Below, piece by piece: positions 33,405 to 43,420 of a stretch of DNA of 45,624 nucleotides; position 1 is the first letter of the stretch, and each line of letters opens with the position of its first letter. The notes beneath the pieces were generated by a model. It was not told where the DNA came from. It ran no database searches and saw nothing but the letters and a program-made list of their open reading frames with translations. The translations under genes and the position numbers were made by a program. The DNA is from Rhizocola hellebori (GTDB lineage: Bacteria; Actinomycetota; Actinomycetes; Mycobacteriales; Micromonosporaceae), in assembly GCF_016862955.1 (NCBI RefSeq), contig NZ_BONY01000075.1, positions 1-45,624 on the forward strand, written 5' to 3'.

Positions 33405-34679
33405 CTAGTCGGCTGTTGGCTCCTCCGGCCAGCGGGCCGCCCGGATGCGCCGGTCGGCGATGGTGAAGCTGAGCGCGATCGCCAGCACGGCGGACAAAGT
33501 GAGGATGGCGATCGGCGCGGACAGGTATTGCAGGAGCAGACCGGAGCTGACCATTCCCAGTGCCGCACCGGCGCCGAGTATGGTCATGAACGCGGTTACG
33601 GTCCGGCCGCGCTGCTCGTCTGGTACCTGGCGAAAAATCAGGATGTCGACGAGGACACGCATCGACGGCCCGCCCAGACCCAGCAGGAAAAGCGCGGCCG
33701 CCATCCACCACGCTCCAAAGGGGAGGGACAGCGCGCCGATCAGCACGACCGCCGTCCCGCCGAGCCAGAGCATGAGCGCGCCGGGGGACAGGTTGCGGTG
33801 CAGCGGGCGAACCAGCAGCGTGCCGGCCAGACCGCCGACCGCCAGCGCCGCCATCGTGAGCCCGACCATGGCCGGCGACACGCCTTCGCGGCCGAGGATG
33901 ACGATGACGATGAGGATGAGCGGGGCCGACACGGTGTTGAGCACAGCCGCGAACAGAGTGCTGTGCCTGAGCATCGGCACCTTCCACAGCAGGGCGACGC
34001 CGGTCAGCACCCGGCTCAGCGCGCTCCCGTCCACTGTGGACTGCGCGGGTTTGGTGCGCTGCGGGGGACGCACGAACAGGGCGCAGACCAGCGATACCAG
34101 GAACGAGATGGCGGTCGCGGCGAAGGGCAGGACGACGGCGGCCGAGTAGAGCAGGCCACCGAGCGGAGGTCCGGCGAGCGCGGCCGAATGGCTGCGCACC
34201 TCCTCCTGGGTGAGGGCGGCGGTGAGCTGCTTCGGCGGCACCACGGCACGGACCAGGAGCATGCGGGCCGAACCGCCGAGCGGCTGCACCGCGCCGATCG
34301 CCACGGCCACCACCAGCAGATGCGGCAGGGTGATCCGGTCCAGGAGCGCGGCCACGAGCACGCTTCCGGCGGCCAGGGCCCGCACCGTCTCCATCGTGAT
34401 CAGCAGCAGGCGCCGGTCTTTCGAGTCGGCGAGCGCACCCGCGGGCAGCCCGACCAGCAACGACACGAACATCTGCACACCGCCGAACGCGCCCGCCCAG
34501 GCCGGCGATCCGGTGACCGCGAGCACGACCAGCGGGTAGACGAGATCGGTGATCTCCTTGCCGAGGAAGGCGAAGGCCGAGCCACTCCACAACAGCTGGA
34601 AGTTGCGGTTGCGCCGCAGCGGCACCTCCGCAGGGTCGGTCTCGACAAGCGTGGCCTGGCTACCGGGGTGGTCGCTCAC
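33405..34679 (-). CDS. MFS exporter, last gene of the NRPS operon
   Basis: The 424-residue protein starts at GTG 34679 behind AGGAGGAAG. About twelve membrane helices are seen, with the MFS motif A variant GLPAGALADSKDRRLLLIT between helices 2 and 3 and PDEQRGRT near the equivalent loop of the second half. It resembles the MFS_3 (enterobactin exporter-like) group of drug and siderophore exporters. It lies 52 bp downstream of dpgD on the same strand, so it probably exports, or gives resistance to, the Dpg-containing peptide. Substrate assignment is by position. The gene ends the minus-strand operon. Confidence 0.85.
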   Translation of the reverse strand: MSDHPGSQATLVETDPAEVPLRRNRNFQLLWSGSAFAFLGKEITDLVYPLVVLAVTGSPAWAGAFGGVQMFVSLLVGLPAGALADSKDRRLLLITMETVRALAAGSVLVAALLDRITLPHLLVVAVAIGAVQPLGGSARMLLVRAVVPPKQLTAALTQEEVRSHSAALAGPPLGGLLYSAAVVLPFAATAISFLVSLVCALFVRPPQRTKPAQSTVDGSALSRVLTGVALLWKVPMLRHSTLFAAVLNTVSAPLILIVIVILGREGVSPAMVGLTMAALAVGGLAGTLLVRPLHRNLSPGALMLWLGGTAVVLIGALSLPFGAWWMAAALFLLGLGGPSMRVLVDILIFRQVPDEQRGRTVTAFMTILGAGAALGMVSSGLLLQYLSAPIAILTLSAVLAIALSFTIADRRIRAARWPEEPTAD

Positions 34680-34731
34680 GGGCTTCCTCCTATGTCCGCG
34701 GGGATGGCAGATATCGTGTCATTTATCATTC

Positions 34732-35541
34732 TCACTGTCCCTGCCATACCGGTTCTCGGCGCTCCGCAAACGCGCGCGGACCCTCCACGGCGTCCTGGCT
34801 CACGCAGCGGCGTTCCTCCCACTCGTAGCGGGCGGCGAACGCCTCCTCCAGCGGCATGTCCAGCGACCGCGAAGCCGCCTGTTTGATGGCGCGGACGGCC
34901 AACGGCGCGCAGCGAAGCAGATCGTCGACCCACCGTGCCACAGCGTCATCGAGCTCGGGTAGCGCGACGACCTCGTTGACCAGACCGAGCTGCAGCGCCC
35001 GCTCGGCCGGGATCTGACGCCCGGTCAGCAGGTAGCCCATCGCCGTCTTCAACGGCAGCTGCCTGGTCAGCCGGAACACGCCGCCCGCGCCGGCCACCAG
35101 CCCTAGCCGCGCCTCGGGCAGGGCGAAGACCGCGTCCTGCGAGGCGACGATGACATCGCAGGCGAGAGCCAGCTCGAAACCGCCGCCCAGGGCGAAGCCG
35201 TGCACCCGGGCGATGATCGGCTTGGCCAGGTCGAACCGCTCGGTCAGCCGGGGCCAGCCGGGCAGTCCCCGGCTGCCGAAGGTGGTCTGCCGCGGCTCCT
35301 GGCGGTCCAGATCGGCCCGCTCCTTGAGGTCCTGCCCGGTGGAGAAGGCCCGGCTGCCGGCACCGGTCAGGACCGCGACCCACAACTCGTCGTCGGCGGC
35401 GAAGTCGTCCCAGACGTGGCCGAGTTCCTCGTGCATCCGCAGGTCCATGGCGTTGAGGACGTGTGGCCGGTTCAGCGTCACGTAGGCGACCCGGCCCCGC
35501 TTTTCGTACCGCACCCGTGGCTCGTCGGGATCGACCGTCAC
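34732..35541 (-). CDS. dpgD: DpgD, enoyl-CoA hydratase-family enzyme of Dpg synthesis
   Basis: The 269-residue crotonase-fold protein has [20 protein letters not shown] at about 18-37 and the oxyanion motif [18 protein letters not shown] near 115. [17 protein letters not shown] follows near 147. In Dpg biosynthesis DpgD works with DpgB on the DpgA polyketide product, helping its dehydration and aromatisation to 3,5-dihydroxyphenylacetyl-CoA. Its start overlaps the end of dpgC by 4 nt. Gene order A-B-C-D is as in glycopeptide clusters. On its own the sequence would be called an enoyl-CoA hydratase; the neighbours make it DpgD. Confidence 0.9.
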   Translation of the reverse strand: MTVDPDEPRVRYEKRGRVAYVTLNRPHVLNAMDLRMHEELGHVWDDFAADDELWVAVLTGAGSRAFSTGQDLKERADLDRQEPRQTTFGSRGLPGWPRLTERFDLAKPIIARVHGFALGGGFELALACDVIVASQDAVFALPEARLGLVAGAGGVFRLTRQLPLKTAMGYLLTGRQIPAERALQLGLVNEVVALPELDDAVARWVDDLLRCAPLAVRAIKQAASRSLDMPLEEAFAARYEWEERRCVSQDAVEGPRAFAERREPVWQGQ

Positions 35542-36830
35542 GATCTGCCCGCCCCCGCGCTGAAACGGGTGACCTTGTTCAGCACATCCTCGCTGTAGAG
35601 CCGCCGGGCCTGCTCGATGGCGAACTCGGCCAGGTAGCGGCGCAACGACTCCTGCGGCTCGTCGGCGAGGTTGAGCATGCGCCGGTTGGCGAAGACGGCC
35701 GGACTGTCCAAAAGCGCCACTTCCGCCTTGATCGCCTCATCCATCTCCTCGGGCGCGACGATCTTGTCAAACAGCAGCCCGCCTTCCGGCTCGCTGGCCG
35801 CCACCCGCCGGCCGGCGAGGATGACCTGCCGGGACAGCCGGCCACCGGTCACCCGGCCCAGGCGCAGGTTGCCCGCGCCCGGGATGATCCCCTCCTGGGC
35901 GGCGGGCAGGCTGAAGTACGCGTCCCGCTCGGCGATCACCCGGTCGCAGGCCAGCATCAGCTGCGCCCCGCCACCGATCGCGAACGAGTCCACAGCCGCC
36001 AGCCACGGCTTCTGCGCCACCACGCCATCCCAGGCCCAGTCCCGTTCTCCGGTAAGGCCATGGATCATTTTGGCGATATAGCCCATCTCCCGGCCTAGCA
36101 GGAAGCCGACGAGCGAGATCCGGCCGGCGTGCAGGCTCTTGAGGTTGATCCCGGAGCTGAACACGCGGCGGCCCGCGTACTTCGAGTGGGTCATCACGCC
36201 ACCCCGGATCACCCCGACCCGCACCTGCGATGCCAGCAGAGCCAGGTCGACTGCGGTTTCCATGTCCCGAACCTGCTCGTCGTCCTCGGCGTTGAGGCAG
36301 TCCTCGCGCTGCATCGTCAGATGGGCCGCGCCGTTGTGACACTCGACCCGTACCGAATCCAAGGTCACCACACCGGTCTGCTCGAACTGCGGCAACAGGT
36401 GCAGCGCCCGCTCGGTGGGCCGGCGCATGGCTTCGAGAAGGTGCGGACCCGAGGTGGCGGAACGCAAGAAGTGGCTAAGCAGGATGCTTTGATCGATATC
36501 CAGCCCCTCCTTGTCGTCAGGGGCACGCCGTTGTTCCGCCTCCACCTGTTCCCGGGTGGGGGTCAGCCCAGGCACCAGCGTGGCAACGCGCTCGCAAACC
36601 ATGTCGAGGCGTAGATAGCTTGTCCGGCCGTCGGTCACCTCGTCGTAGAGGCGCTCGGCGTGCTCACGGAGAAACGCGTCGGTCAGGTTGCGGAGCTCGC
36701 GCCGCGCCTCGGCAACGGTTTCCCGTTGCCGTGGCGAGCGTTGCGCCGGCGTGCCAGACACGGCCTGCAGCTGGAGCAGCTGTGCATTCGTGGCCGCGAT
36801 CCTTGCTGTCTCAGCGGACGGCAGCGGCAT
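35538..36830 (-). CDS. dpgC: DpgC, cofactor-free 3,5-dihydroxyphenylacetyl-CoA dioxygenase
   Basis: The start is ATG 36830, six bases after GGGGAGG, inside the end of dpgB (20-nt overlap). The 430-residue length matches DpgC from glycopeptide producers. An N-terminal helical domain (about 1-190) precedes a crotonase fold with [20 protein letters not shown] near 225 and [20 protein letters not shown] near 285. The enzyme uses O2 without metal or flavin to turn 3,5-dihydroxyphenylacetyl-CoA into 3,5-dihydroxyphenylglyoxylate. An aminotransferase (HpgT) then makes Dpg; that gene is not in the window. The frame is open 17 codons further upstream, but without a ribosome site. Confidence 0.94.
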   Translation of the reverse strand: MPLPSAETARIAATNAQLLQLQAVSGTPAQRSPRQRETVAEARRELRNLTDAFLREHAERLYDEVTDGRTSYLRLDMVCERVATLVPGLTPTREQVEAEQRRAPDDKEGLDIDQSILLSHFLRSATSGPHLLEAMRRPTERALHLLPQFEQTGVVTLDSVRVECHNGAAHLTMQREDCLNAEDDEQVRDMETAVDLALLASQVRVGVIRGGVMTHSKYAGRRVFSSGINLKSLHAGRISLVGFLLGREMGYIAKMIHGLTGERDWAWDGVVAQKPWLAAVDSFAIGGGAQLMLACDRVIAERDAYFSLPAAQEGIIPGAGNLRLGRVTGGRLSRQVILAGRRVAASEPEGGLLFDKIVAPEEMDEAIKAEVALLDSPAVFANRRMLNLADEPQESLRRYLAEFAIEQARRLYSEDVLNKVTRFSAGAGRS

Positions 36831-37485
36831 CGGCCACCTCCCCGGCCGGGTCCTGACGCAGCAGGCGATCGCAGGCGGCAAGGTGACGGCCCAGCGCCTC
36901 CTCGAACGTCGTGGTCGTCGCGTCGAGCATCAGCTGGCGGCATACGGCCACGTCCTGGCCGACGGCGGTTTCGAGCAGCGCCACCGCGGCGGCGGTCGCG
37001 GCGGCCACGTCGTCCGACACCTCGTCGACGATGTTGCGGGCCAGTGCCTCGGTCACGGAAATGGTGCCACCGAACAGGATCGAGCGGCGGATGCGGGCGA
37101 AGCCGACCTGGTTCGCCAGGCGGTAAAGGCCCATCCCGGGCCAGACCCCGCGCGGTCCCGCGGGCAGGTGCAGGCAGGCGTCGGTCGCCGCCACCCGCAG
37201 ATCGGTGGCCAGCAACGCCTCCACCGCGATCCCGCCATAGTCACCGCGGACCACCGCGACGGTCGGCCGGTCGAGGCGTTCCAGCCGCCGCAGCACGCGT
37301 TCCCATTTGTTGACCGTGGCGATCTCGGGCAGGTCGGGGTGGCCCGGCTCGGGAAAGCCGGTGACCTCCAGGACCGGGATGGTGTCCGCCGGCGCGTCCT
37401 CGATCTTGTCGATGAACGCGTCTAGGGCCTTGACGACGGCGGCTGAAAGTGGTCGCCTGCCATCGATGTGGTGTGGAAGCTGCAT
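36811..37485 (-). CDS. dpgB: DpgB, enoyl-CoA hydratase-like helper of DpgA
   Basis: The 224-residue protein is a degenerate crotonase. RPTVAVVRGDYGGIAVEALL (about 73-92) stands where active hydratases have 'A-V-x-G-x-A-x-G-G-G-x-E-L', and LHLPAGPRGVWPGMGLYRLA follows. In the Dpg pathway DpgB speeds and directs cyclisation of the tetraketide made by DpgA. Start ATG 37485 is 28 nt from the dpgA stop, and its end overlaps dpgC. The weak oxyanion region is expected for DpgB rather than a sign of decay. Confidence 0.9.
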   Translation of the reverse strand: MQLPHHIDGRRPLSAAVVKALDAFIDKIEDAPADTIPVLEVTGFPEPGHPDLPEIATVNKWERVLRRLERLDRPTVAVVRGDYGGIAVEALLATDLRVAATDACLHLPAGPRGVWPGMGLYRLANQVGFARIRRSILFGGTISVTEALARNIVDEVSDDVAAATAAAVALLETAVGQDVAVCRQLMLDATTTTFEEALGRHLAACDRLLRQDPAGEVADAAAVR

Positions 37486-37512
37486 TTCAGTTTCTCCTGC
37501 TGGGCGAAAGAA

Positions 37513-38661
37513 TTACCAACGAACCAGAGCGGTTTCGATGCTGGAGCCGGGTCCCATGGTCATGAGCACGCCGTATTCACCGGCCTGTACTGTGCCCTCC
37601 TTGAGCAGCCGCTCGTAGGAGAACAGGAACGATCCGCTCGACACGTTTCCGTAGTCGCGCAGGATTCCGATGGTGTGCCTCAGGTCGTACCGGGTCAGTC
37701 CGAGGTTCACCCCGACCGCGTCGATGACCTTCTTACCGCCCGAGTGGACCAGCCAATGCGCGATGTCGTCCTGGCGCAGACCGGAGCGGGCAAGCAGGCG
37801 GCCCACCGTTTTTCGGGCGTGTTTGCCTACCACGTAAGGGATGTCGGGGTCGAGGTAGAAACTGAAAGCGCCCTGCGCCGGATCCCAGTCGTAACGCATG
37901 GCGTGCATGGCTTCCGGGATGATGCAGCTGGTGAAGTCGATGATCCTGGGCATCGGCCGCTGCTCGGTGTGTTCGTCCGCGGTCGCCCCGGCCATCACCG
38001 CGATGGCGGCCGATCCATCGCCGAACAGGCTGTTGACCACCGATGTCCGCATCGTGCCGTCGAAGACGTAGGCGGCCGAGCAGGCTTCGATGCACACCAT
38101 GACGGCGAGCTCACCCGGATGGCTCTTGGCCCAGCCGGCCGTGACGCCGAGGCTGTTGAGCCCGGCGTTGCAGCCCATCCCGACCACGTCCACGCGATTG
38201 GTGTGGCGGCTCAGTTCCAGCTCCCGGATGAGCAGCGCGCTGAAACCGGGGGTGAGGAAGCCGGTGGAGGTGACGCAGCACAGGTACCGGATGTCGGAAA
38301 GTTCGGCGCCCATCTGCTTGAGGCATTCCTGCACCGCCCGCGATCCCATGCCGACGCCCTGTTCCCGGTGCTTGGCCAGGAGCTGGCCGGTGGTTTCCAG
38401 AGCACGCCCGCCGCCCTCACCCGGCTGCGGCAGGGTCAGGAAGCGTCGTTCGATGGCGCTGTTGAGATAGATGGAACGGATCTTAGGATCGACGATGTTC
38501 AAGATGTCGATGAGTTCGCGTTGCGAGTAGGCGGTGTCAGGGACCGCGGTGCCGACCGACATGATTTGCGGCAGGCCGGTCGTGCACAGGTCGGGTGGGC
38601 TTGAGGTCCGCACCAGACCGGGATGCGCCAAAGCCAGCGTCATCGGTAAGTCCACCCCCAC
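37513..38661 (-). CDS. dpgA: DpgA, type III polyketide synthase for Dpg
   Basis: The chalcone-synthase-fold product has up to 382 residues. The catalytic triad is Cys in VVGMGCNAGLN (about 163), His in HWLVHSGGKKV (about 305) and Asn in RDYGNVSSGS (about 338). DpgA condenses four malonyl-CoA units to form the 3,5-dihydroxyphenylacetyl-CoA skeleton. Close agreement with glycopeptide-cluster DpgA extends through VCCVTSTG-like, FGDGSAA and MTMGPGSS stretches. The start is uncertain: GTG 38661, GTG 38655 or ATG 38643. The first two would place a TTA codon (38649-38647) at the very start of the message. ATG 38643 has GGGGGTGG at good spacing. The gene follows the terminal NRPS by about 40 nt. Confidence 0.95.
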   Translation of the reverse strand: MGVDLPMTLALAHPGLVRTSSPPDLCTTGLPQIMSVGTAVPDTAYSQRELIDILNIVDPKIRSIYLNSAIERRFLTLPQPGEGGGRALETTGQLLAKHREQGVGMGSRAVQECLKQMGAELSDIRYLCCVTSTGFLTPGFSALLIRELELSRHTNRVDVVGMGCNAGLNSLGVTAGWAKSHPGELAVMVCIEACSAAYVFDGTMRTSVVNSLFGDGSAAIAVMAGATADEHTEQRPMPRIIDFTSCIIPEAMHAMRYDWDPAQGAFSFYLDPDIPYVVGKHARKTVGRLLARSGLRQDDIAHWLVHSGGKKVIDAVGVNLGLTRYDLRHTIGILRDYGNVSSGSFLFSYERLLKEGTVQAGEYGVLMTMGPGSSIETALVRW

Positions 38662-38700
38662 ATGCGCCGACGGCTCCTGATCAGGATCTTGGCCGTGATT

Positions 38701-41700
38701 TCAGTCAACTTTGCTCACCCTCTCGCCGATGATCGGTCCGATCCCGGACATGACCTCGGCCTTGACGATGTCGAGGTGTCCACAGTCCAGGTTGTGAAAT
38801 TCCGTTGTGCCGGTGAGGAATGGCCGCCATGAATCGTCGGGCCGGTAGTCGCGGGTCGCGCGGAAACCGAGCACCGTCCCGTCGAATCGGGCCGGATCGT
38901 GGTCGGCCATCGCCCGCAGGTTCGCCGCTGTCACGGCGACAAGACGGTCAAGCGTCTCGTCGTCGAACGAGGCGAGCGGGCTCTGTGCCGCGATCAGCTT
39001 TTGCCTGCGGTCGGCGGCGTCGGTGACCGCGAGACCGTCCAGTGCGGCATAGTTCGCGTGTTCTTCGGGGATTTCGGTGCGCCGGTCGCCGCCCGGGTAG
39101 GCGTCCAGCAGAACGAGCAGCGGCACCTCCGCGCCGCGGGCGCGCAGATCCGTGGCCACCTGATGGGCCAGCGTGCCACCGAACGACCAGCCGATCAGCA
39201 GGAAAGGCCCATCGGGCCACCTCGCCGTGATCTGGTCGCGGTAATAGGCGGCAAGGCTGGTGACGCTGCGGGCATCGACCGGCCCGCCGGTCAGGCGCGG
39301 ATCCTGCAAGGCGTAGACCGGGTGACCGTCCGGCAGATGCTTCGGCATCGACGAGTAGCCCCAGCCGAGACCGTTGGCCGGTGGCAGCACAAAGACCGGG
39401 GGAAGGTCACCGGAACCGCGGTAGGTCAGCACAGCGCCCAGCGACGCCGACTCGCTGCTGCCGAGAAGCTGGTCGAGTTGCGCGACGGTCGGGGCCGCGA
39501 ACACGTCGCGGACGCTGACCTCGACGCCGAGAACCGCGCCGATCCTGCTGACCAGACGAGTGGCCAGCAGCGAATGACCGCCCAGCTCGAAGAAGGTGTC
39601 GTCGATACTGGCCTGCGGCACGGCGAGCACCTCGGCGAACAGGTCGCAGAGGATCTGCTGGCGCGGGGTGGACGGCTGACGGCCACCGTTGCGCCGCTCC
39701 GGCTCGGGCAGTGCGCGCCGGTCCACCTTGCCGTTGTTGGTCAGCGGCAACGCATCGAGGACCACGAAGGCCGACGGGATCATGTACTCGGGCAGCCGGG
39801 CGGCAACGTGAGCCCGGACGGCGTCGACATCGGGCACCTTGTCGGCCTGGCGTACCAGGTAGGCGACAAGGGACCGCTCGCCGGGCCGCGACTCGCGAGC
39901 CACCACGACCGACCGGCTCACATCGGGATGATCGTCGAGGGCGGCCCCGATCTCACCCAGCTCGATCCGGAAACCCCGCACCTTGACCTGATCGTCGGTG
40001 CGGCCAAGGTATTCCAGGTGGCCGTCCCGGGCCCAGCGGGCCAAATCACCGGTGCGGTACATGCGCGATCCCGGCGTCCCGTAGGGATCGGCGACGAATC
40101 GCCCCGCGCTCAGGCCGGGCCGGGCCAGATAGCCGCGGGTCACCCCGGCGCCGGCTAGGTAGAGCTCGCCTACGGTTCCCTCCGGCACCACCCGCAGCGA
40201 CCCGTCGAGCACGTACACCCGGGTGTTGCGGATAGGAGAGCCGATGGACGGCGGGCCGGGGCGCTCGTCGACCACCGTGGAGGTCGCGTAGACGGTGATC
40301 TCGGTGGGGCCGTAAAGGTTGATGACCTCGCCGACCTTGCGCATCTGATCGGCAAGGTGGCTGGAAAGCGCCTCGCCGCAGCTGAGCATCTTCAACCCCA
40401 GCAAGGTTTCCGGCACCGTGGCCAGCAACGCCTGCCACAGGCTCGGGGTGGCCTGCATTGCGGTGACCTGCTGGCGCTCCATCAGCCGGGCCAGCTGGGC
40501 GGGCTCGCGCGCCATGCCACTGGGCGCCAGCACCAGGGTGCCGCCGGTGACCAGCGGCGGGAAAAGCTCGTTCACCGAGGCGTCGAAGGCCGCTGTCGCC
40601 AGGGCAGCGAACCGGTCCTTCGGGCCCAGGCGCAACCGGTCTCGCATGGCGAGCTGGAAGTTCACCAGATTGGCGTGGGACACCACGACGCCCTTGGGGC
40701 GGCCCGTCGACCCGGAGGTGTAGATCGCGTAGGCGACGTTGGCGGGCGTCGCGGCCGGCCCGAGCACCGTGGCGGGCTCGGCGTCCGGCATCGTCAAGTC
40801 GTCGATAACGAGCTGGGGACAACCGGTTTCGGGCAATCCGGCAACGGACTCCCGATCGGTCAGCAGCAGCACCGGCTTTGCGTCTTCGAGCATGAACGCG
40901 ATGCGATCCGCGGGATAACCCGTGTCGATGGGAAGGTAAGCGCCGCCTGCCTTCCAGACCGCCAGGATCGCCACCATCAGGTGTTCCGACCGGGTCATGG
41001 CGATGGCGACGTACCGTTCCGGCCGCACCCGGTGCTGGTGAAGAAGAACGGCCAGCCGGGTGGCCCGCTCATCGAGCTCGCGGTAGGTCAGCGCGCGGTC
41101 CCCGGCCACCACCGCGATCTGGTCAGGTGTGCTGGCCGCCTGCTCTTGGATCAGATCCAGCAGCCGGATCGCGGGCAGCGGCGCCTGCGTGTCGTTGACC
41201 GTGGTGAGCAGCCGGTGCCGGGAGTCCGCATCGAGCAGATCAAGCTGGCTGATCGGCAGGTGCGGGTCGGCGGCCACCTGTTCCAGCACCCGCACCAGCT
41301 GGCCGGCGATGGTCTGTGCGGCGGCCCGGGTGAACAGGTCGGCGGAGTATTCCACCAAACCCTGAAGCCCACCCGGCGTTCCGTCGCTGTCGCGCTGCTC
41401 GCCCAGGAAGAACGAGAGATCGAACTTTGCGACGTCGCTTGCCGAGGACCGTTGCGTGGTGCACGGCAGCCCAAGCATCTCGACGTCACGCGCCTCGCCG
41501 CTGGCCAGGATGAAGAAAACCTGGAAAAGCGGGTGCCGCGCGAGCGACCGGGTGGGCTGGACAGCCTCCACGATGCGCTCGAAGGGCAGGTCCTGGTGTT
41601 CGAAGGCGGCCAGGTCGGTGTCGCGTACCCGGCGCACCAGCTCGGTGAAGGTGGGATCGCCAGCGGTGCCGGTGCGCAGGATCAGTGAGTTCACGAAGAG

Positions 41701-42576
41701 CCCGACCAGATCGTCGAGCGCCTCGTCCACCCGGCCGGCGATCGCCGTCCCCAGCGGGATGTCGGTGCCGCAGCCGAGCCGGGTGAGCAGGGCCGCGACG
41801 GCCGCCTGAACCACCATGAACAGCGTCACCTGTTCGGTGTTGGCCAGATCGGACAACCGTTGGTGCACCTGGGCTTGCGCCGTGAACTCGACCGCGCCGC
41901 CCCGGTAGGACGACTGCGCGGGCCGGGGGAAGTCGGTGGGCAGCGCCAGTTCTTCGGGCAGCCCGGCCAGTGACTGTCGCCAGAACGCCAGCTGGCGGCT
42001 GACTTCGCTGTCCGGATCGTCCTCGCCGCCCAGCAACTCCCGCTGCCACAACGCGTAATCGCTGTACTGCAACGGCAACTGCTCCCACTGCGGGGCGGAC
42101 CCGGCCAGGCGGGCGGTGTAGGCGGTGGTGAGGTCACGGCTCAGCGGACCCATCGACATGCCGTCGCTCGCGATGTGGTGAAGGATCACCACGAGCAGAT
42201 GGTCCTTGGGGCCGACGGTGAACAGCCGCACCGACAGCGGAAGCTCGCAGGACAGATCGAAGGTACGGGCGAGGGTGGCCTCGACGCGTGCGTCGAGGCC
42301 CCCTTCGGTGACTGTCTCGTGCGTGAAGTCGAGCCGGGTCGCGTCCTGAGGCAGGACGCGCTGGACCGCCTCGCCGTCAACCTCTTGGTAGACGGTGCGC
42401 AGGATTTCGTGCCGCTGCACCACATCGGCCAACGCGGCGCGCAGCGCTTCCACCTCCACGTGTTCGTGGATGCGGGTGATCACCGGGATGTTGTACGTCG
42501 GCGACGGTCCCTCCAGCCGATGCAGGAACCAGAGCCGCCGCTGCGCGTACGACAGTGGGAAAGTAGGACTGCTCAC
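38701..42576 (-). CDS. Terminal NRPS, C-A-T-TE
   Basis: The 1291-residue single module releases the peptide. The condensation domain (about 1-440) has HHIASDG at about 132. The adenylation domain (about 470-970) has [17 protein letters not shown] near 610, [12 protein letters not shown] near 750 and [10 protein letters not shown] near 945. A carrier domain has [11 protein letters not shown] near 1000 and a thioesterase (about 1040-1290) has GWSFGG with the nucleophile Ser near 1129. The specificity pocket, aligned by eye to GrsA, reads D-A-N-Q-L-C-L-V-Y; I do not recognise its amino acid. There is no epimerase and no X domain between T and TE. GTG 42576 overlaps the upstream methyltransferase stop by 4 nt (GTGA). 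Confidence 0.93.
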   Translation of the reverse strand: MSSPTFPLSYAQRRLWFLHRLEGPSPTYNIPVITRIHEHVEVEALRAALADVVQRHEILRTVYQEVDGEAVQRVLPQDATRLDFTHETVTEGGLDARVEATLARTFDLSCELPLSVRLFTVGPKDHLLVVILHHIASDGMSMGPLSRDLTTAYTARLAGSAPQWEQLPLQYSDYALWQRELLGGEDDPDSEVSRQLAFWRQSLAGLPEELALPTDFPRPAQSSYRGGAVEFTAQAQVHQRLSDLANTEQVTLFMVVQAAVAALLTRLGCGTDIPLGTAIAGRVDEALDDLVGLFVNSLILRTGTAGDPTFTELVRRVRDTDLAAFEHQDLPFERIVEAVQPTRSLARHPLFQVFFILASGEARDVEMLGLPCTTQRSSASDVAKFDLSFFLGEQRDSDGTPGGLQGLVEYSADLFTRAAAQTIAGQLVRVLEQVAADPHLPISQLDLLDADSRHRLLTTVNDTQAPLPAIRLLDLIQEQAASTPDQIAVVAGDRALTYRELDERATRLAVLLHQHRVRPERYVAIAMTRSEHLMVAILAVWKAGGAYLPIDTGYPADRIAFMLEDAKPVLLLTDRESVAGLPETGCPQLVIDDLTMPDAEPATVLGPAATPANVAYAIYTSGSTGRPKGVVVSHANLVNFQLAMRDRLRLGPKDRFAALATAAFDASVNELFPPLVTGGTLVLAPSGMAREPAQLARLMERQQVTAMQATPSLWQALLATVPETLLGLKMLSCGEALSSHLADQMRKVGEVINLYGPTEITVYATSTVVDERPGPPSIGSPIRNTRVYVLDGSLRVVPEGTVGELYLAGAGVTRGYLARPGLSAGRFVADPYGTPGSRMYRTGDLARWARDGHLEYLGRTDDQVKVRGFRIELGEIGAALDDHPDVSRSVVVARESRPGERSLVAYLVRQADKVPDVDAVRAHVAARLPEYMIPSAFVVLDALPLTNNGKVDRRALPEPERRNGGRQPSTPRQQILCDLFAEVLAVPQASIDDTFFELGGHSLLATRLVSRIGAVLGVEVSVRDVFAAPTVAQLDQLLGSSESASLGAVLTYRGSGDLPPVFVLPPANGLGWGYSSMPKHLPDGHPVYALQDPRLTGGPVDARSVTSLAAYYRDQITARWPDGPFLLIGWSFGGTLAHQVATDLRARGAEVPLLVLLDAYPGGDRRTEIPEEHANYAALDGLAVTDAADRRQKLIAAQSPLASFDDETLDRLVAVTAANLRAMADHDPARFDGTVLGFRATRDYRPDDSWRPFLTGTTEFHNLDCGHLDIVKAEVMSGIGPIIGERVSKVD

Positions 42577-43394
42577 CGCTTATGCCAGACCGTGACATGC
42601 GACTCGAAGTAGTCGTACTCGCGGGGGTTCTCCCGAAGCACACCGGCCTCGTCGGACTCGGTGACCAGATCGAAGTCCTTCTCCAGCAACGCCTTCATCG
42701 CCTGTGCACTCGGGGTGCGGGTGGCGGCGGAGCCGAGCCACTCGCTGGGGTGGCTGTACTCGGCGAACCAGGCCCACGGGCAGGCGACCATCAGCAGGCC
42801 GCCGCTTCGCAGGATGTCGTTGGATTCGCTGAGCCGGCGCAGGCATTCCACCGGCTGCCACACCCGATCGAGCACATTGGACAGAATGACGGCGTCGAAC
42901 GGGTCGCCCTTGGGCCGCAACATGTTCGCGTCGCCCACCTCGAAGGTCAGCCGGGCGCGCTCGCTGGGCTCCGCGACCTGAATGCGTACCTCGCGATAGA
43001 ACGGGCCTTGCTCGATGACACTGAACGTCCCGCTGCCGTGTTCGGTCAGCGACTTGGCGATGCTGATCGAACGCGGGCTGACATCGATGCCGACCACCTC
43101 GTCGGTCACCCAGCGGCTCAGCGCATGAGATAGGCCACCGACGTTGCAGCCGATGTCGAACGCACGCGCCACAGGGGTCTTGGTGCGCTGTGCGCTGTTT
43201 TGTAGTAGGTCGGAAAGGCGCTGGCAGTACCCGTGCGCGGCGGCGAGCGGGTGCTTGCGGCGGTCGAACTGGTCCTCGAGCCTGCCGTAGTGCATGAGCA
43301 GGTACTTCGAGAGGTCGCGTGAGGTGTCGTACTGAGCACCGGTGTCGTGCTCGAGCAGCTCGTCGCCCTTGAGCAGGACAGGCGGCATCGTCAT
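42573..43394 (-). CDS. OvoA C-terminal-type SAM methyltransferase in the NRPS operon
   Basis: The 273-residue product starts at ATG 43394 behind GGAGAGGG; another ATG two codons on is possible. [16 protein letters not shown] (about 22-37) precedes SAM motif [17 protein letters not shown] (about 78-93), and [11 protein letters not shown]. Near the end come [12 protein letters not shown], then [18 protein letters not shown]. These are the landmarks of the stand-alone or fused methyltransferase family seen at the C-terminus of OvoA ('YET..LL.EYLLFHYG', 'W..EYT....WLGG', 'IRE..RK.....SHATVW', from memory). OvoA's domain methylates an imidazole nitrogen of 5-thiohistidine. No sulfoxide synthase is present here. 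It is coupled to the NRPS gene by the GTGA overlap and lies 26 nt after the previous NRPS gene. Confidence 0.8.
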   Translation of the reverse strand: MTMPPVLLKGDELLEHDTGAQYDTSRDLSKYLLMHYGRLEDQFDRRKHPLAAAHGYCQRLSDLLQNSAQRTKTPVARAFDIGCNVGGLSHALSRWVTDEVVGIDVSPRSISIAKSLTEHGSGTFSVIEQGPFYREVRIQVAEPSERARLTFEVGDANMLRPKGDPFDAVILSNVLDRVWQPVECLRRLSESNDILRSGGLLMVACPWAWFAEYSHPSEWLGSAATRTPSAQAMKALLEKDFDLVTESDEAGVLRENPREYDYFESHVTVWHKR

Positions 43395-43420
43395 GGTTTT
43401 TCCCTCTCCAGAGTTGGTGA

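Noticed and set aside
38701-39500. X domain or glycopeptide-type release region
   Set aside because: Only about 40 residues separate the carrier and thioesterase domains, far too few for an X domain.
38899-40158. 419-codon plus-strand frame inside the terminal NRPS
   Set aside because: It is antisense to intact A, T and TE motifs and has no domain of its own.
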